Source: Gammaproteobacteria bacterium (GTDB lineage: Bacteria > Pseudomonadota > Gammaproteobacteria > GRL18). From it: DNA of 58,822 bases. Shown in pieces: positions 8,329 through 17,477 of the stretch. The position numbers and the translations under genes were made by a program. The notes under the pieces are model-generated. The model was not told the origin of the DNA and searched no databases. It was given only the letters and a program-made list of their open reading frames with translations. The DNA lies in contig JALWRI010000084.1 of the NCBI GenBank assembly GCA_026994225.1, forward strand, positions 1-58,822, read 5' to 3'. Numbering within the stretch: the first letter of the stretch is position 1; each line of letters opens with the position of its first letter.

Positions 8329-9636
8329 TGCCTGGCTGGCTAAGCGAGCGCTTAGTATGGCACTTTCCAACGTTGCTGGATAGGGTGTTAAAGTGTAGTC
8401 CCCAGACAGATATAACCCTTTTACGGGAGTAATTTGCTGAGGCCGATAATGTTGGATATTAACTTGACAAGAAAAGGTAGCACGTTGCTCTTTTATTAAG
8501 AAACGCTGTAGAGGCTTTCCTAGTGCGGGGAAATAGTGTTGTAATTCTGCTTCCAGGTATGTCAATAGTGTAGATGAGGAAAAGGTGGTATGGTGTCCTT
8601 GACTACTGATAACAATAGCAATCATGCCAGGTTGTTGACAATGCCTTCGGTCAAAATACCATTGTCCTAATGTAGCGATAGATGCACTCATATATTCTGG
8701 CAAGGTGATATGTTCAGGATATTGAAAATAGGCTGTATAGATAGGTTCAAAGGATAATGCAGCAAGTTGTTGTGTGAGAGCTTGTAAGAAGATTTTATGT
8801 GGAGCAAGTAAGCGACGTGTAATGTGTGCCGGAGTGGCTAGAATAACCTGAGAACAGGGAATAAATTGTTGATTGACTGAAATACCGCATACTGTTTTGT
8901 CTGTGATATGTAATTGTGTCACTTTATGTCGAAGTAAGAGTTTTGCTTGATGTTGTTGTATATATTGTATTGCAGGGGTAACAAAACTATCACTTAAAGG
9001 TTGACGAATAAGCAAGGTATTAGAGTGATATTGAGGCGCTATAAAGCTGCTTTTTAGTACATTTAAAAAAACCTGTGCAGAAGCGAGATGTAGCGGTGTA
9101 TTTAATGCTGCAAGACATAAAGGTTGCCACAAATATTGAATAATGGTTACCGGTTGTTGGTAAGTGTGTAATAATTTTTGTACACTGCAATCAGACGAAA
9201 GAGTAAAATCGTGTAACAACAAGCGGCTCATCATGCTAAGAACAGCATATTTTTCAGTAAAAGAATAACCTTGAGCAATCAATAAGCCCCATAGTAAGTG
9301 TAAAGGGCTGGGTAAAAAAGCAGGCAAATGTATTTCTCGGGAAGGGTGATGCGGTGTTCTAAATAATAACTGTAATGGTTGACGAAGTAACATCGTCTTT
9401 TCAGATAATGATAATAATTGACATAATTGTAAATATTCTCGATAAGCACCTAAGAGTAAGTGTTGTCCATTGTCAACTTTTAAGTGAGGTGTTAAATATA
9501 CACTGCGTGCTCGGCCTCCTGCCTGGGGAGCCGATTCAAACAGCGTGGGGCTATATCCGGCTTGTGAAAGATAAATGCCAGCACTTAATCCTGCCCATCC
9601 TGCACCAATAATAAAAGGAGTATTATATTCATTCAT
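8311..9636 (-). CDS. hpnE: Hydroxysqualene dehydroxylase (HpnE)
   Basis: Encodes 441 aa, a flavin amine-oxidase-fold protein related to phytoene desaturases. The N-terminal FAD motif is IIGAGWAGLSAGIYLSQAG, followed by FESAPQAGGRARSV; the C-terminal FAD-binding block is GLYLSGDYTLTPYPATLESA. In the Hpn pathway HpnE reduces hydroxysqualene to squalene. It lies 13 bases after hpnD on the same strand, and that pairing with a presqualene synthase is the main reason to prefer HpnE over a carotenoid desaturase. No hpnC gene is in the window. Its 3' end runs 18 bases into the convergent GGDEF-EAL gene. Confidence 0.85.
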   Translation of the reverse strand: MNEYNTPFIIGAGWAGLSAGIYLSQAGYSPTLFESAPQAGGRARSVYLTPHLKVDNGQHLLLGAYREYLQLCQLLSLSEKTMLLRQPLQLLFRTPHHPSREIHLPAFLPSPLHLLWGLLIAQGYSFTEKYAVLSMMSRLLLHDFTLSSDCSVQKLLHTYQQPVTIIQYLWQPLCLAALNTPLHLASAQVFLNVLKSSFIAPQYHSNTLLIRQPLSDSFVTPAIQYIQQHQAKLLLRHKVTQLHITDKTVCGISVNQQFIPCSQVILATPAHITRRLLAPHKIFLQALTQQLAALSFEPIYTAYFQYPEHITLPEYMSASIATLGQWYFDRRHCQQPGMIAIVISSQGHHTTFSSSTLLTYLEAELQHYFPALGKPLQRFLIKEQRATFSCQVNIQHYRPQQITPVKGLYLSGDYTLTPYPATLESAILSARLASQALATEH

Positions 9637-9649
9637 AAAATATTAGACA

Positions 9650-10507
9650 TCAATAACAGGTTTCATTACGTGCTGTGGACCAAGCTATCCATAGTTTCTT
9701 CCACCCAGATAAGCGCACACGGTATTGTAATACCGGAAAATGTTGCTGTTCAATTTTATCTAATAAGGCATGATAAATGTTTGCCATAATCAAAGCACTG
9801 CGTTGTTGCGTTCTATCTGTATCAGAAAGATAGTGTAATGCCTGGTGGTAATGTTGACGAGCCATTTGGGTAATAAAGGTAAATAATGCGTGGGTTTGTA
9901 CAGTATTATTGGATTGATGCAACATCTTTTCAGTAACAGCAAAACGTTGCAATAGTATTTGTGGGAGATATAAGCGATTTCGTTGTAGATCCTCTTTTAT
10001 ATCTCGGAGAATATTAATAAGTTGTAATGATAAAGCAAGTTCTGTTGCATATTTTTCGGTAGCCTTGTCATAATAACCAAAAATGGCAATAGAAAGTAGT
10101 CCAACTGTTCCCGCTACATGATAACAATACTTTTCCAATTCATTGAGAGTGGTGAACATACACGGAGTTAAATCCATTTCCATGCCGCTAAGTAGTTCAT
10201 GGAAGTATTGTTGTTTGAAGGGATATTGGGATAATAAAGGTAATAACGCTTGTGTAATAGGATGTTGTGCTCTTTGTTGTTGGAAAACAGAAGTAATTTC
10301 TGTGTGCCACCATTGTAATTTTAGTTTGGCAATCGCTGTATCTTTATGATTATCAACAATGTCATCGACTTCCCGACAAAAGGCATATAATACCGTCATG
10401 GCCACTTTTTTTTCTGCTGGGAGGAATAAAAAACTATAATAAAAGCTAGAGTGGCTATGTTGTAGTTTTTCCTTGCAATATTGTAAAGCGGTATTATATT
10501 TATTCAT
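9650..10507 (-). CDS. hpnD: Presqualene diphosphate synthase (HpnD)
   Basis: Encodes 285 aa of the squalene/phytoene synthase family. The first Asp-rich metal motif is in CREVDDIVD (about residues 44-52) and the second in LQLINILRDIKEDLQRNRLYLP. The start block SSFYYSFLFLPAEKK, and ELLSGMEMDL later, are those of HpnD rather than CrtB. It condenses two farnesyl diphosphates to presqualene diphosphate, the first step of the HpnCDE route to squalene for hopanoids or sterol-like lipids. It is first in an hpnD-hpnE pair. Farnesyl diphosphate would come from IspA, also encoded in this window. Confidence 0.87.
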   Translation of the reverse strand: MNKYNTALQYCKEKLQHSHSSFYYSFLFLPAEKKVAMTVLYAFCREVDDIVDNHKDTAIAKLKLQWWHTEITSVFQQQRAQHPITQALLPLLSQYPFKQQYFHELLSGMEMDLTPCMFTTLNELEKYCYHVAGTVGLLSIAIFGYYDKATEKYATELALSLQLINILRDIKEDLQRNRLYLPQILLQRFAVTEKMLHQSNNTVQTHALFTFITQMARQHYHQALHYLSDTDRTQQRSALIMANIYHALLDKIEQQHFPVLQYRVRLSGWKKLWIAWSTARNETCY

Positions 10508-10547
10508 AAAATATTATAGGATAGTACGTTCAATAGACCAAAATGAA

Positions 10548-10937
10548 TTAAGGTAAGCTCACTACGGTGGGAATGTGCCAATTTTTGTCTTTATGCTCTG
10601 CAATGACCGTAGTATAAATGCCTCCACGAACGTTAAATTCTGCTTTTAGACGCATAAAGCGAGGTTTGCAAGCAGCGACTAAATCATTGAGTATTTCATT
10701 GGTAATGGCTTCATGAAAAGCCCCTTGTTCTCTAAATGACCAAATATATAATTTTAATGATTTTAACTCAATACAATGTTTATTGGGTACATATTCTAAA
10801 TACAGCGTAGCAAAATCAGGCTGTCCTGTTTTTGGGCATAAACAGGTAAATTCGGGGATAGTAATACGGATAGTATAATCCCTTTTAGGGTGTGCATTTT
10901 TAAATGTTTCTAAATCTTTACTTGCTTGTGTTGACAT
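10548..10937 (-). CDS. queF: NADPH-dependent 7-cyano-7-deazaguanine reductase (short QueF)
   Basis: Encodes 129 aa, the single-domain (YkvM-like) form of QueF rather than the long E. coli form. It reduces preQ0 to preQ1 in queuosine synthesis. The catalytic Cys region is [20 protein letters not shown], and the family motif [19 protein letters not shown] supplies the NADPH/substrate site. AGAGG lies about 5-9 bases before the ATG. It is divergent from smc and separated from hpnD by 40 bases; QueD is encoded 20 kb away. I found no preQ1 riboswitch in its leader. Confidence 0.93.
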   Translation of the reverse strand: MSTQASKDLETFKNAHPKRDYTIRITIPEFTCLCPKTGQPDFATLYLEYVPNKHCIELKSLKLYIWSFREQGAFHEAITNEILNDLVAACKPRFMRLKAEFNVRGGIYTTVIAEHKDKNWHIPTVVSLP

Positions 10938-10990
10938 ACCTGCCTCTTTAATAATAACGGTAGCTTACCTAAATGCGATGAATGGTGTAT

Positions 10991-10996
10991 ATTATA
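10991..10996 (-). promoter_or_regulatory. Candidate -10 element for queF
   Basis: A perfect TATAAT on the minus strand lies about 55 bases before the queF ATG, in the queF/smc divergent gap. No convincing -35 is seen at 17-18 bases. Confidence 0.35.
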
Positions 10997-11086
10997 AGGC
11001 ATTTTCTTTGTTGCGTCTGTAACAGATAGATGATGCACATTTCCTTTTTTTTAAAACACAGCAAAAATACGGTACATTGCAATAAT

Positions 11087-14000
11087 ATGCGGCTAAGTGC
11101 AATAAAATTAGCAGGTTTTAAATCTTTTGTTGATCCAACCACTATTCCTTTTCCCAGTAATTTGGTCAGTGTCTTAGGCCCTAATGGTTGTGGTAAATCC
11201 AATACTATTGATGCAGTACGCTGGGTGATGGGTGAAAGTTCGGCTAAACATTTACGGGGAGAGTCTTTAGCGGATGTTATTTTTAATGGTGCGGAAAATC
11301 GTAAACCGGTTGGTATTGCATCAGTGGAGTTAGTTTTTGATAATAGTGATCGTACATTGCAGGGAGAATATGGGCAGTATAATGAAGTATCTGTAAAACG
11401 GGTTATTAATCGTACTGGTCAATCCCAATATTTTTTAAATAATAGCCGTTGTCGGCGGCGAGATATTACGGATTTATTTTCTGGTACAGGCTTAGGGCCT
11501 CGTAGTTATGCGATTATTGAGCAGGGTATGATTGCTCGCTTAATCGAAGCTAAACCAGAAGAATTGCGGCTTTTTTTGGAAGAAGCAGCGGGGATTTCAA
11601 AATATAAAGAACGGCGTAAAGAAACAGAAACACGTATGTGTCATACGCAAGAAAATCTTGACAGGTTAGCTGATTTACGCAGTGAATTAGAAAAACAAAT
11701 TCAACATTTGCAACAACAAGCAGAAACTGCACAACAATATCAGCAATTAAAACAGCAAGAACGATCATATCAAACCCAACTACAAGGGTTACGTTGGCAA
11801 GATGTAGCACAACAGATACAACATTGTAGCAGTGCATCACAAAAACATACCCAGCAATTAGCAGCATTAGCTGAAAAAATACATGCAATGGATACTGAAG
11901 TTGAGCTATTGCAAGATACTTTACATATACAAGATACACAATTAGAACAATTACAAGAACAGTTTTATCAATTAAATACAGAAATTGCTACCTTAGAGCA
12001 ACAAATACAACATACAGAGCAACAGTATCAACAAAATGAACAGGCATTACAAACGATTGAAAAAGATTTACAGGATGCAAAGCAGTTAGTAGTACATGAT
12101 ACGGCACAATTATCCCAATTAGAGATTGAAATAGAGGAAGTTTCCCCTTTATTGGAAACGTTGCAGCAACAAGCAGAAGTATTACAGGTACAACTACAAC
12201 AGCAACAAGAAATGATGGATAACTGGCAGTATCAATGGGATGAAATCAATCAAGCCTATCAAGAACCTATGCAACAAGTAGAAAGAGAGAAACAAGCCAT
12301 ACAGCATTTACAAAAACATAGCATAGAACAACAACAACGTGAACAAAAAATACAGACAGAATTACAACAACTGGCTATTGAGGAAACAGAAAAAAATATT
12401 ACTGTATTGGAAGCCCGTTACCGGGAGGCAGCAAGTGCTTGTGATAAGGTATTGTTAAAGCGAGAAGAAATATTAACAGATATTAGCCAAGTCAAGCAGC
12501 AGTTACGTGATGTGCATCAGGAGAGAGAAGATAAACAAAAACAATTACAGCACTTAAAAGAACAAAAAGCCTCATTACAGGCATTACAAAATGCAGCGTT
12601 AGGAAAAGATAATAAAAAATTAAATCAATGGTTAGCCACACATCATTTAGAACATTATCCCCGTTTAGGAGAAGTTATCAGTATTACAGAAAAATGGCAA
12701 AAAGCCTTGGAATGTGTACTGAGTGATAGCCTGGAAGCTATTTTAATTGATGATCTCGATACAATAGCCATTGCATTATCTAATGAGATAGCACATAGCC
12801 TGTGTATGATGGATACTAAAAACGTTAATCAAACATTGCATACACCTTTATCTCAACGACTCGTCCCATTAGGAAAATATATAAAAAAAGAGAATATTGC
12901 TGCCTGCAAGGATTGCAATATAGAAAATATATTGCAATTTTTAAATACTATTTACACACTAGAGAATATAGAAGAAGCCTTATCTTTACGTTCACAATTA
13001 GGGATAGGAGAATCTTTGATTACGGTAGAAGGCGTTTGGATACATGCAAATAGTCTTCGTGTAGTGGGTAAAGAAAGTAATAAACAAGGTATGTTAGCAA
13101 GAGAAAAAGCATTACATAGCTTGATAGAAAAGGTGGAAAATGCAGATCAGCTAATACAATTATTAGTAGAAAAACAACAACAGCAAGAACAACAACTACA
13201 TCATCAAGAGCAACAAAAAGAAGATTTACAGCTACAATGGCAAAAAGCACAACACTATGCAGGTGAGATACAAGTACAATTAAGCGCACGTAAAGCCCGT
13301 TTAGAGCAATTACAAAAACAACAACAACGTTTACAACAAGAACAAACACAGATTTATCTACAATTAGAAACAGAAGCAGCGCATATCGAAGCGGGACAAA
13401 TGCGTTTAAACCAAGCATTAGAACAGTTAGATTATCTAGCAGAAAGAAAAGAGCGTTTACAATTAGAAAAACAAGAATATCGAGAACTACTCGATGATGC
13501 CCAATCTGCCATGCAGGATAATACTACGCAATTACATCAAATAGAACATAAGCTGGAAATGTTGACAACGCAAAAACAGTCTACGCAACAGGCATTACGC
13601 CGAGCAGAGCAACAGCAGCAACAATTACAAATCAAGCAGCAAGAGATAAAAAAAGTTTTGGAAACGGGAGCATCTCCTTTATATGTGTTGCAAGAAAAAA
13701 AGGAAGTGTTGATTGCACAACGATTTGAATTAGACGAACAACGACAAGCGGTTAAATTACAAACACAAGAAATATCTGCACAATTAGAACAGCAAGAAAA
13801 AGCGTATGCTCGTTTACAAACCAGGAAAGAAAGCGAACGTAGTAAAATAGAGCAATTACATGTTGAAACGAAAATATTACGCACAAAGCAAAGTCATATA
13901 GAAGAACAAATAACAGCACAGAGTAATAATACCGATACGATAGATTTAGAAGCAGTGCTGACACAACTAGATAATAAGCTGACTGAGAAAAAGTGTTTAC

Positions 14001-14650
14001 AACTATTAGCACAACTTTCTCAACAAATTACTAACTTAGGTGCTATCAATTTGGCGGCTATTGCAGAATATAAAACACAAAAAAGCCGCAAAGACTATTT
14101 GGATCAACAAAATGCAGATTTAGAAGAAGCATTAACGACATTAAGTAATGCTATTGCTAAAATTGATAAAGAAACTCGAGAATGCTTTGATAAGACCTTT
14201 CAAAAAGTGAATAAAACCTTTAAAACTTTATTTCCTCGTTTATTTGGGGGTGGGAAAGCTTATTTAGAATTAACGGGTAATGATTTGTTAACTACGGGAG
14301 TTACCGTGATGGCTCGTCCTCCAGGTAAACGTAATAGCACTATTCATTTATTATCAGGAGGGGAAAAAGCCATGACAGCGGTTGCATTGATTTTTGCGAT
14401 TTTTCATCTCAATCCTGCGCCTTTTTGTATGTTAGATGAGGTGGATGCGCCGTTAGATGAAGCAAATGTCGGACGGTTTTGTCAGTTGGTTAAGGATATG
14501 TCTGAAAGTGTGCAGTTTATTTATATTACGCATAATAAAACAACGATGGAAATGTCAGATTATTTATGTGGGGTAACGATGCGAGAACCAGGTGTATCCC
14601 GTTTAGTTGCGGTAGATTTAGACGCTGCGGTAGAATTAGCCTCCGCATAA
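11087..14650 (+). CDS. smc: Chromosome segregation ATPase SMC
   Basis: Encodes 1187 aa. SMC dimers shape and segregate chromosomes. Walker A is GPNGCGKSN (31-39). Long coiled coils (about 165-490 and 640-970) flank a hinge (about 500-640). The C-terminal head carries the LLSGGEKAMTA signature and Walker B FCMLDEVDAPLDEAN. An in-frame ATG 57 bases earlier would add 19 unconserved residues, so I start at MRLSAIKLAGFKSF, which matches the family N-terminus. The coiled coils are unusually rich in Gln, coded mostly by CAA. zipA follows after 29 bases, the usual gammaproteobacterial order. No scpA/scpB or mukBEF genes are in the window. Confidence 0.95.
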   Translation: MRLSAIKLAGFKSFVDPTTIPFPSNLVSVLGPNGCGKSNTIDAVRWVMGESSAKHLRGESLADVIFNGAENRKPVGIASVELVFDNSDRTLQGEYGQYNEVSVKRVINRTGQSQYFLNNSRCRRRDITDLFSGTGLGPRSYAIIEQGMIARLIEAKPEELRLFLEEAAGISKYKERRKETETRMCHTQENLDRLADLRSELEKQIQHLQQQAETAQQYQQLKQQERSYQTQLQGLRWQDVAQQIQHCSSASQKHTQQLAALAEKIHAMDTEVELLQDTLHIQDTQLEQLQEQFYQLNTEIATLEQQIQHTEQQYQQNEQALQTIEKDLQDAKQLVVHDTAQLSQLEIEIEEVSPLLETLQQQAEVLQVQLQQQQEMMDNWQYQWDEINQAYQEPMQQVEREKQAIQHLQKHSIEQQQREQKIQTELQQLAIEETEKNITVLEARYREAASACDKVLLKREEILTDISQVKQQLRDVHQEREDKQKQLQHLKEQKASLQALQNAALGKDNKKLNQWLATHHLEHYPRLGEVISITEKWQKALECVLSDSLEAILIDDLDTIAIALSNEIAHSLCMMDTKNVNQTLHTPLSQRLVPLGKYIKKENIAACKDCNIENILQFLNTIYTLENIEEALSLRSQLGIGESLITVEGVWIHANSLRVVGKESNKQGMLAREKALHSLIEKVENADQLIQLLVEKQQQQEQQLHHQEQQKEDLQLQWQKAQHYAGEIQVQLSARKARLEQLQKQQQRLQQEQTQIYLQLETEAAHIEAGQMRLNQALEQLDYLAERKERLQLEKQEYRELLDDAQSAMQDNTTQLHQIEHKLEMLTTQKQSTQQALRRAEQQQQQLQIKQQEIKKVLETGASPLYVLQEKKEVLIAQRFELDEQRQAVKLQTQEISAQLEQQEKAYARLQTRKESERSKIEQLHVETKILRTKQSHIEEQITAQSNNTDTIDLEAVLTQLDNKLTEKKCLQLLAQLSQQITNLGAINLAAIAEYKTQKSRKDYLDQQNADLEEALTTLSNAIAKIDKETRECFDKTFQKVNKTFKTLFPRLFGGGKAYLELTGNDLLTTGVTVMARPPGKRNSTIHLLSGGEKAMTAVALIFAIFHLNPAPFCMLDEVDAPLDEANVGRFCQLVKDMSESVQFIYITHNKTTMEMSDYLCGVTMREPGVSRLVAVDLDAAVELASA

Positions 14651-14679
14651 TTAGATAGCTTCATAGGTAGGAATACAGT

Positions 14680-15492
14680 ATGGATAATTTACGATTCGCT
14701 TTAGTTATTATTGGCGTGTTTATCATTATATTTATTTATGTGTTGACACGATTGCAAAAACAAGATGAAGAAGAAGTACCTGATTTGCATCATAGTGGTA
14801 AAAATAAAGATAAAACAAAAGAGGTCGATGTCTTATTACAATCTACAGGAGAACAGGAGGTAGAAGAAATACCTTCACTCAATCCCCATACATCAGATAC
14901 TCTGGGGGAAGATTTACCTGCCTTTAATGCAAGTTCTCATGCAGAGGAGATCGTTGGGGTGTCTGATACAACGACAACGGATAATGACTCATTACACGAT
15001 GGGCATTTGCCACCGGATAAAGATAAGCCTGAAAATGTAGAGGATTTAATGGTTATTTTAACGGTAGTGTTAAAAAATGCTAATACGATACGAGGGGATC
15101 AATTAGTTAAAATAATTGAGAAACAGCATTTATTTTTAGATCAACGAGGTATCTTTCAATATTTGGTACAACAAGACAACACAGAAAAAAAGCAAGAACT
15201 CTTTGTTTTAGTAAATATTTTAGAGCCTGGTACCTTTGATAGAGATAAACTAGAAAGTATACAAACTAGCGGTGTGATTTTATTATTACAATTACCAGGT
15301 GTGATGGGTGGGGTCGATGCCTTTGAGTTAATGTGGGAAGTGGCAGAAAATCTGGCAATAGAATTAGATGCAAAGGTATGTGATGAAAAACGCCAAAGTT
15401 TTGATCCTAGAAAGTTAACACAATTAAAAAACACTATTACTCGTCATGCTTTTGAAGTAGAAAAAGCCTTATATCAACAGCAAGTAAATTAG
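14680..15492 (+). CDS. zipA: Cell division protein ZipA
   Basis: Encodes 270 aa. An N-terminal membrane anchor (about residues 5-24, FALVIIGVFIIIFIYVL) is followed by a charged, disordered linker rich in Asp/Glu/Ser (25-120) and the C-terminal FtsZ-binding domain (about 120-265; MVILTVVLKNANTIRGDQL, LVNILEPGTFD, LLLQLPGVMGGVDAFELM). ZipA tethers FtsZ rings to the membrane and occurs only in gammaproteobacteria, so it helps place the organism. It sits between smc and a kinase gene with gaps of 29 and 22 bases; ligA, often next in this operon, is replaced here by the kinase. Confidence 0.92.
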   Translation: MDNLRFALVIIGVFIIIFIYVLTRLQKQDEEEVPDLHHSGKNKDKTKEVDVLLQSTGEQEVEEIPSLNPHTSDTLGEDLPAFNASSHAEEIVGVSDTTTTDNDSLHDGHLPPDKDKPENVEDLMVILTVVLKNANTIRGDQLVKIIEKQHLFLDQRGIFQYLVQQDNTEKKQELFVLVNILEPGTFDRDKLESIQTSGVILLLQLPGVMGGVDAFELMWEVAENLAIELDAKVCDEKRQSFDPRKLTQLKNTITRHAFEVEKALYQQQVN

Positions 15493-15514
15493 TGTCTGGT
15501 AAGAGGATTTCTAA

Positions 15515-17473
15515 ATGGAGATAGAACAATCTTTCCTGGGATTATTAAATAAGGTGCGGGAAGCAACAGAAAACGGAATAGCTCTAGCAACATTATTACA
15601 AGATATTTCAGGGCAAATATTGGAATTATTAGGTGCAGAAAGAGTTACCTTTTATAAAGGGATGCAAGATGGTAAAACCTTAGAAGATATTTACAAAAGT
15701 AGTCAAGATAATAAAAAAATTATTGTACCTTATACCCCCGCTTCGATTGCAGGCTATGTTGCACTCACACAAAAACCGGTATTAATTTATGATGTAACAG
15801 ATAGTAATGAGTTATCTCATATCCATCCTAAACTTGCACATAACGCTCAATTTATACAACATTCTGGCTTACATGATAAAGCGATGCTCGTAGTACCTAT
15901 TAAATCATCAAAAGAGATATTGCTTGGTGTGATACAAGTTATTAATAGTCATAATGAAAAAGGGTTTGTTCGACGTGAATTAAAATACGTATTGATGTTA
16001 GCGCATGTATTAGTCGATATTTTTAGTAGCACATTACACCATACAGATAAGCCTTTTAGTTATTTATTACAACAGCAATTGATTAGCCCTGACATATTGC
16101 ATGCCTTACAAGAAAAAGTAAAACATAATCCACAATTAAATATTGAAATGTTATTACGTAAAGAAAGGGTTGCAGCTAATGTAATGGGGCATGCCTTACA
16201 AGCATATTATCAAGTACCCTATTTTCCCTATCAACAAGAGCAGCGATTGCCTTATGAGATATGTCAAAATTTAGCCCCTGCTTTATTGCGTAAATATTTG
16301 TGGGTACCCATTGCCGGGGATCGAACGGAAATAGAAGTATTGTTAAATAATCCGGCAGATAAAAAAACCCTTTTATTAATGGAAACATTATTAAAAGCAG
16401 AAAAATACACGTTAAAATTAGGATTACAAGAAGATATATTACGATATATTGAGAAAATACGTATATATCATTTAGAAAAGAAAAAAGATAAACAAGATAT
16501 ACCCGTATCAGGGTCTATTATGAGGCTGCAAAATCAGCAAATAGCAGATACTACACCCTATAGTAAGCAAAATATTACGGCTATAGAGATAGATAGTTTG
16601 GAAAAAATTGGTAAGTATAAAATAGTAAAAATTCTTGGTCAGGGGGCGATGGGGATAGTTTATCAAGGCTTTGATGAGAAATTACAGCGTCAAGTAGCAA
16701 TTAAAGTATTACAACCTCATTTATTAGAGGGCGAATCGGGCAAAAGTATGGCATCACAATTTGCACATGAAGCGCAAGTTGCCGGCCATTGCCTGCATGA
16801 AAATATTATTGTTATTTTTGAATACGATGAGGATAATGGCTTGCCCTATCTGGTAATGGAATATTCTTCTGGATTAGAATTAATTGATTATTTAATGGAA
16901 AATGATGGTTATAATGTGAAGACGGTAACGCATATTATATTGCAATTATTACAAGCACTACAATATATTCATAAATTGGGAATTGTACATCGTGATGTGA
17001 AACCAGCAAATATTATAGTGTTGAATGATGGAACAGTGAAACTGGTTGATTTTGGTATTGCCAAAAAAATAGCAGATATTGTTCCAGGAGAAGTAGCAGG
17101 AACAAAAAGTTATATGTCACCAGAACAAGCCAAAGGGGAATGGTTGGATGCACGGAGTGATTTATTTTCTGTAGCAGTTATCTTATGTGAGTTATTAAGT
17201 AGCTTAAAATTATTATCTTCAGGTGTGCCAGTCACTATTATTGATGAGATTGGACATGTGATAAAAAATAGACGTATTACGGATAGAAGTGAAATTCCTG
17301 ATGAATTTGTTGCATTATTATCTAAAGCATTGGCACTTGATCCGGATAAACGTTATCAGTCAGCAATAGAATTTGCAGATATTTTGCGACGTACAACAGA
17401 GGATTTTTCTGATACCATTATTGGGGGGAATGTTATGTTGGCATCTAATCAAGAAATGACGGTGATATTGTAG
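15515..17473 (+). CDS. Ser/Thr protein kinase with GAF and MshEN-like N-terminal domains
   Basis: Encodes 652 aa, soluble. Residues about 5-175 look like a GAF domain (ILELLGAERVTFYKG, then AMLVVPIKSSKEILLGVIQVIN). Residues about 189-310 resemble the N-terminal domain of type II secretion/pilus ATPases (MshEN/GspE-N): LISPDILHALQEKV, VAANVMGHALQAYYQVPYF, then ALLRKYLWVPIAGDRTEIEV, LLNNPADKKTLLLME. A complete eukaryotic-type kinase follows (about 370-635): GQGAMG from 375, Lys397 in VAIK, HRD 492-494, DFG 512-514, and MSPEQA. MshEN domains can bind cyclic-di-GMP, so this could be a ligand-controlled kinase; that is inference. It is third in a probable smc-zipA-kinase operon and its stop is 4 bases from the convergent Sel1 gene end. 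Confidence 0.85.
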   Translation: MEIEQSFLGLLNKVREATENGIALATLLQDISGQILELLGAERVTFYKGMQDGKTLEDIYKSSQDNKKIIVPYTPASIAGYVALTQKPVLIYDVTDSNELSHIHPKLAHNAQFIQHSGLHDKAMLVVPIKSSKEILLGVIQVINSHNEKGFVRRELKYVLMLAHVLVDIFSSTLHHTDKPFSYLLQQQLISPDILHALQEKVKHNPQLNIEMLLRKERVAANVMGHALQAYYQVPYFPYQQEQRLPYEICQNLAPALLRKYLWVPIAGDRTEIEVLLNNPADKKTLLLMETLLKAEKYTLKLGLQEDILRYIEKIRIYHLEKKKDKQDIPVSGSIMRLQNQQIADTTPYSKQNITAIEIDSLEKIGKYKIVKILGQGAMGIVYQGFDEKLQRQVAIKVLQPHLLEGESGKSMASQFAHEAQVAGHCLHENIIVIFEYDEDNGLPYLVMEYSSGLELIDYLMENDGYNVKTVTHIILQLLQALQYIHKLGIVHRDVKPANIIVLNDGTVKLVDFGIAKKIADIVPGEVAGTKSYMSPEQAKGEWLDARSDLFSVAVILCELLSSLKLLSSGVPVTIIDEIGHVIKNRRITDRSEIPDEFVALLSKALALDPDKRYQSAIEFADILRRTTEDFSDTIIGGNVMLASNQEMTVIL

Positions 17474-17477
17474 TATA

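Noticed and set aside
10938-11029. Possible preQ1 riboswitch before queF
   Set aside because: The leader contains only a short GGTA/TACC palindrome and no preQ1-I or preQ1-II core; no pseudoknot partner or A-rich tail is present.
11030-11086. Longer smc start at 11030
   Set aside because: The extra 19 residues do not match the family, which starts at MRLSAIKLAGFKSF; no SD favours the earlier ATG.
13020-13884. Minus-strand ORFs inside smc
   Set aside because: They arise from the CAA/TTG-biased coiled-coil codons read backward, with low-complexity Val/Leu or Cys/Ser products.
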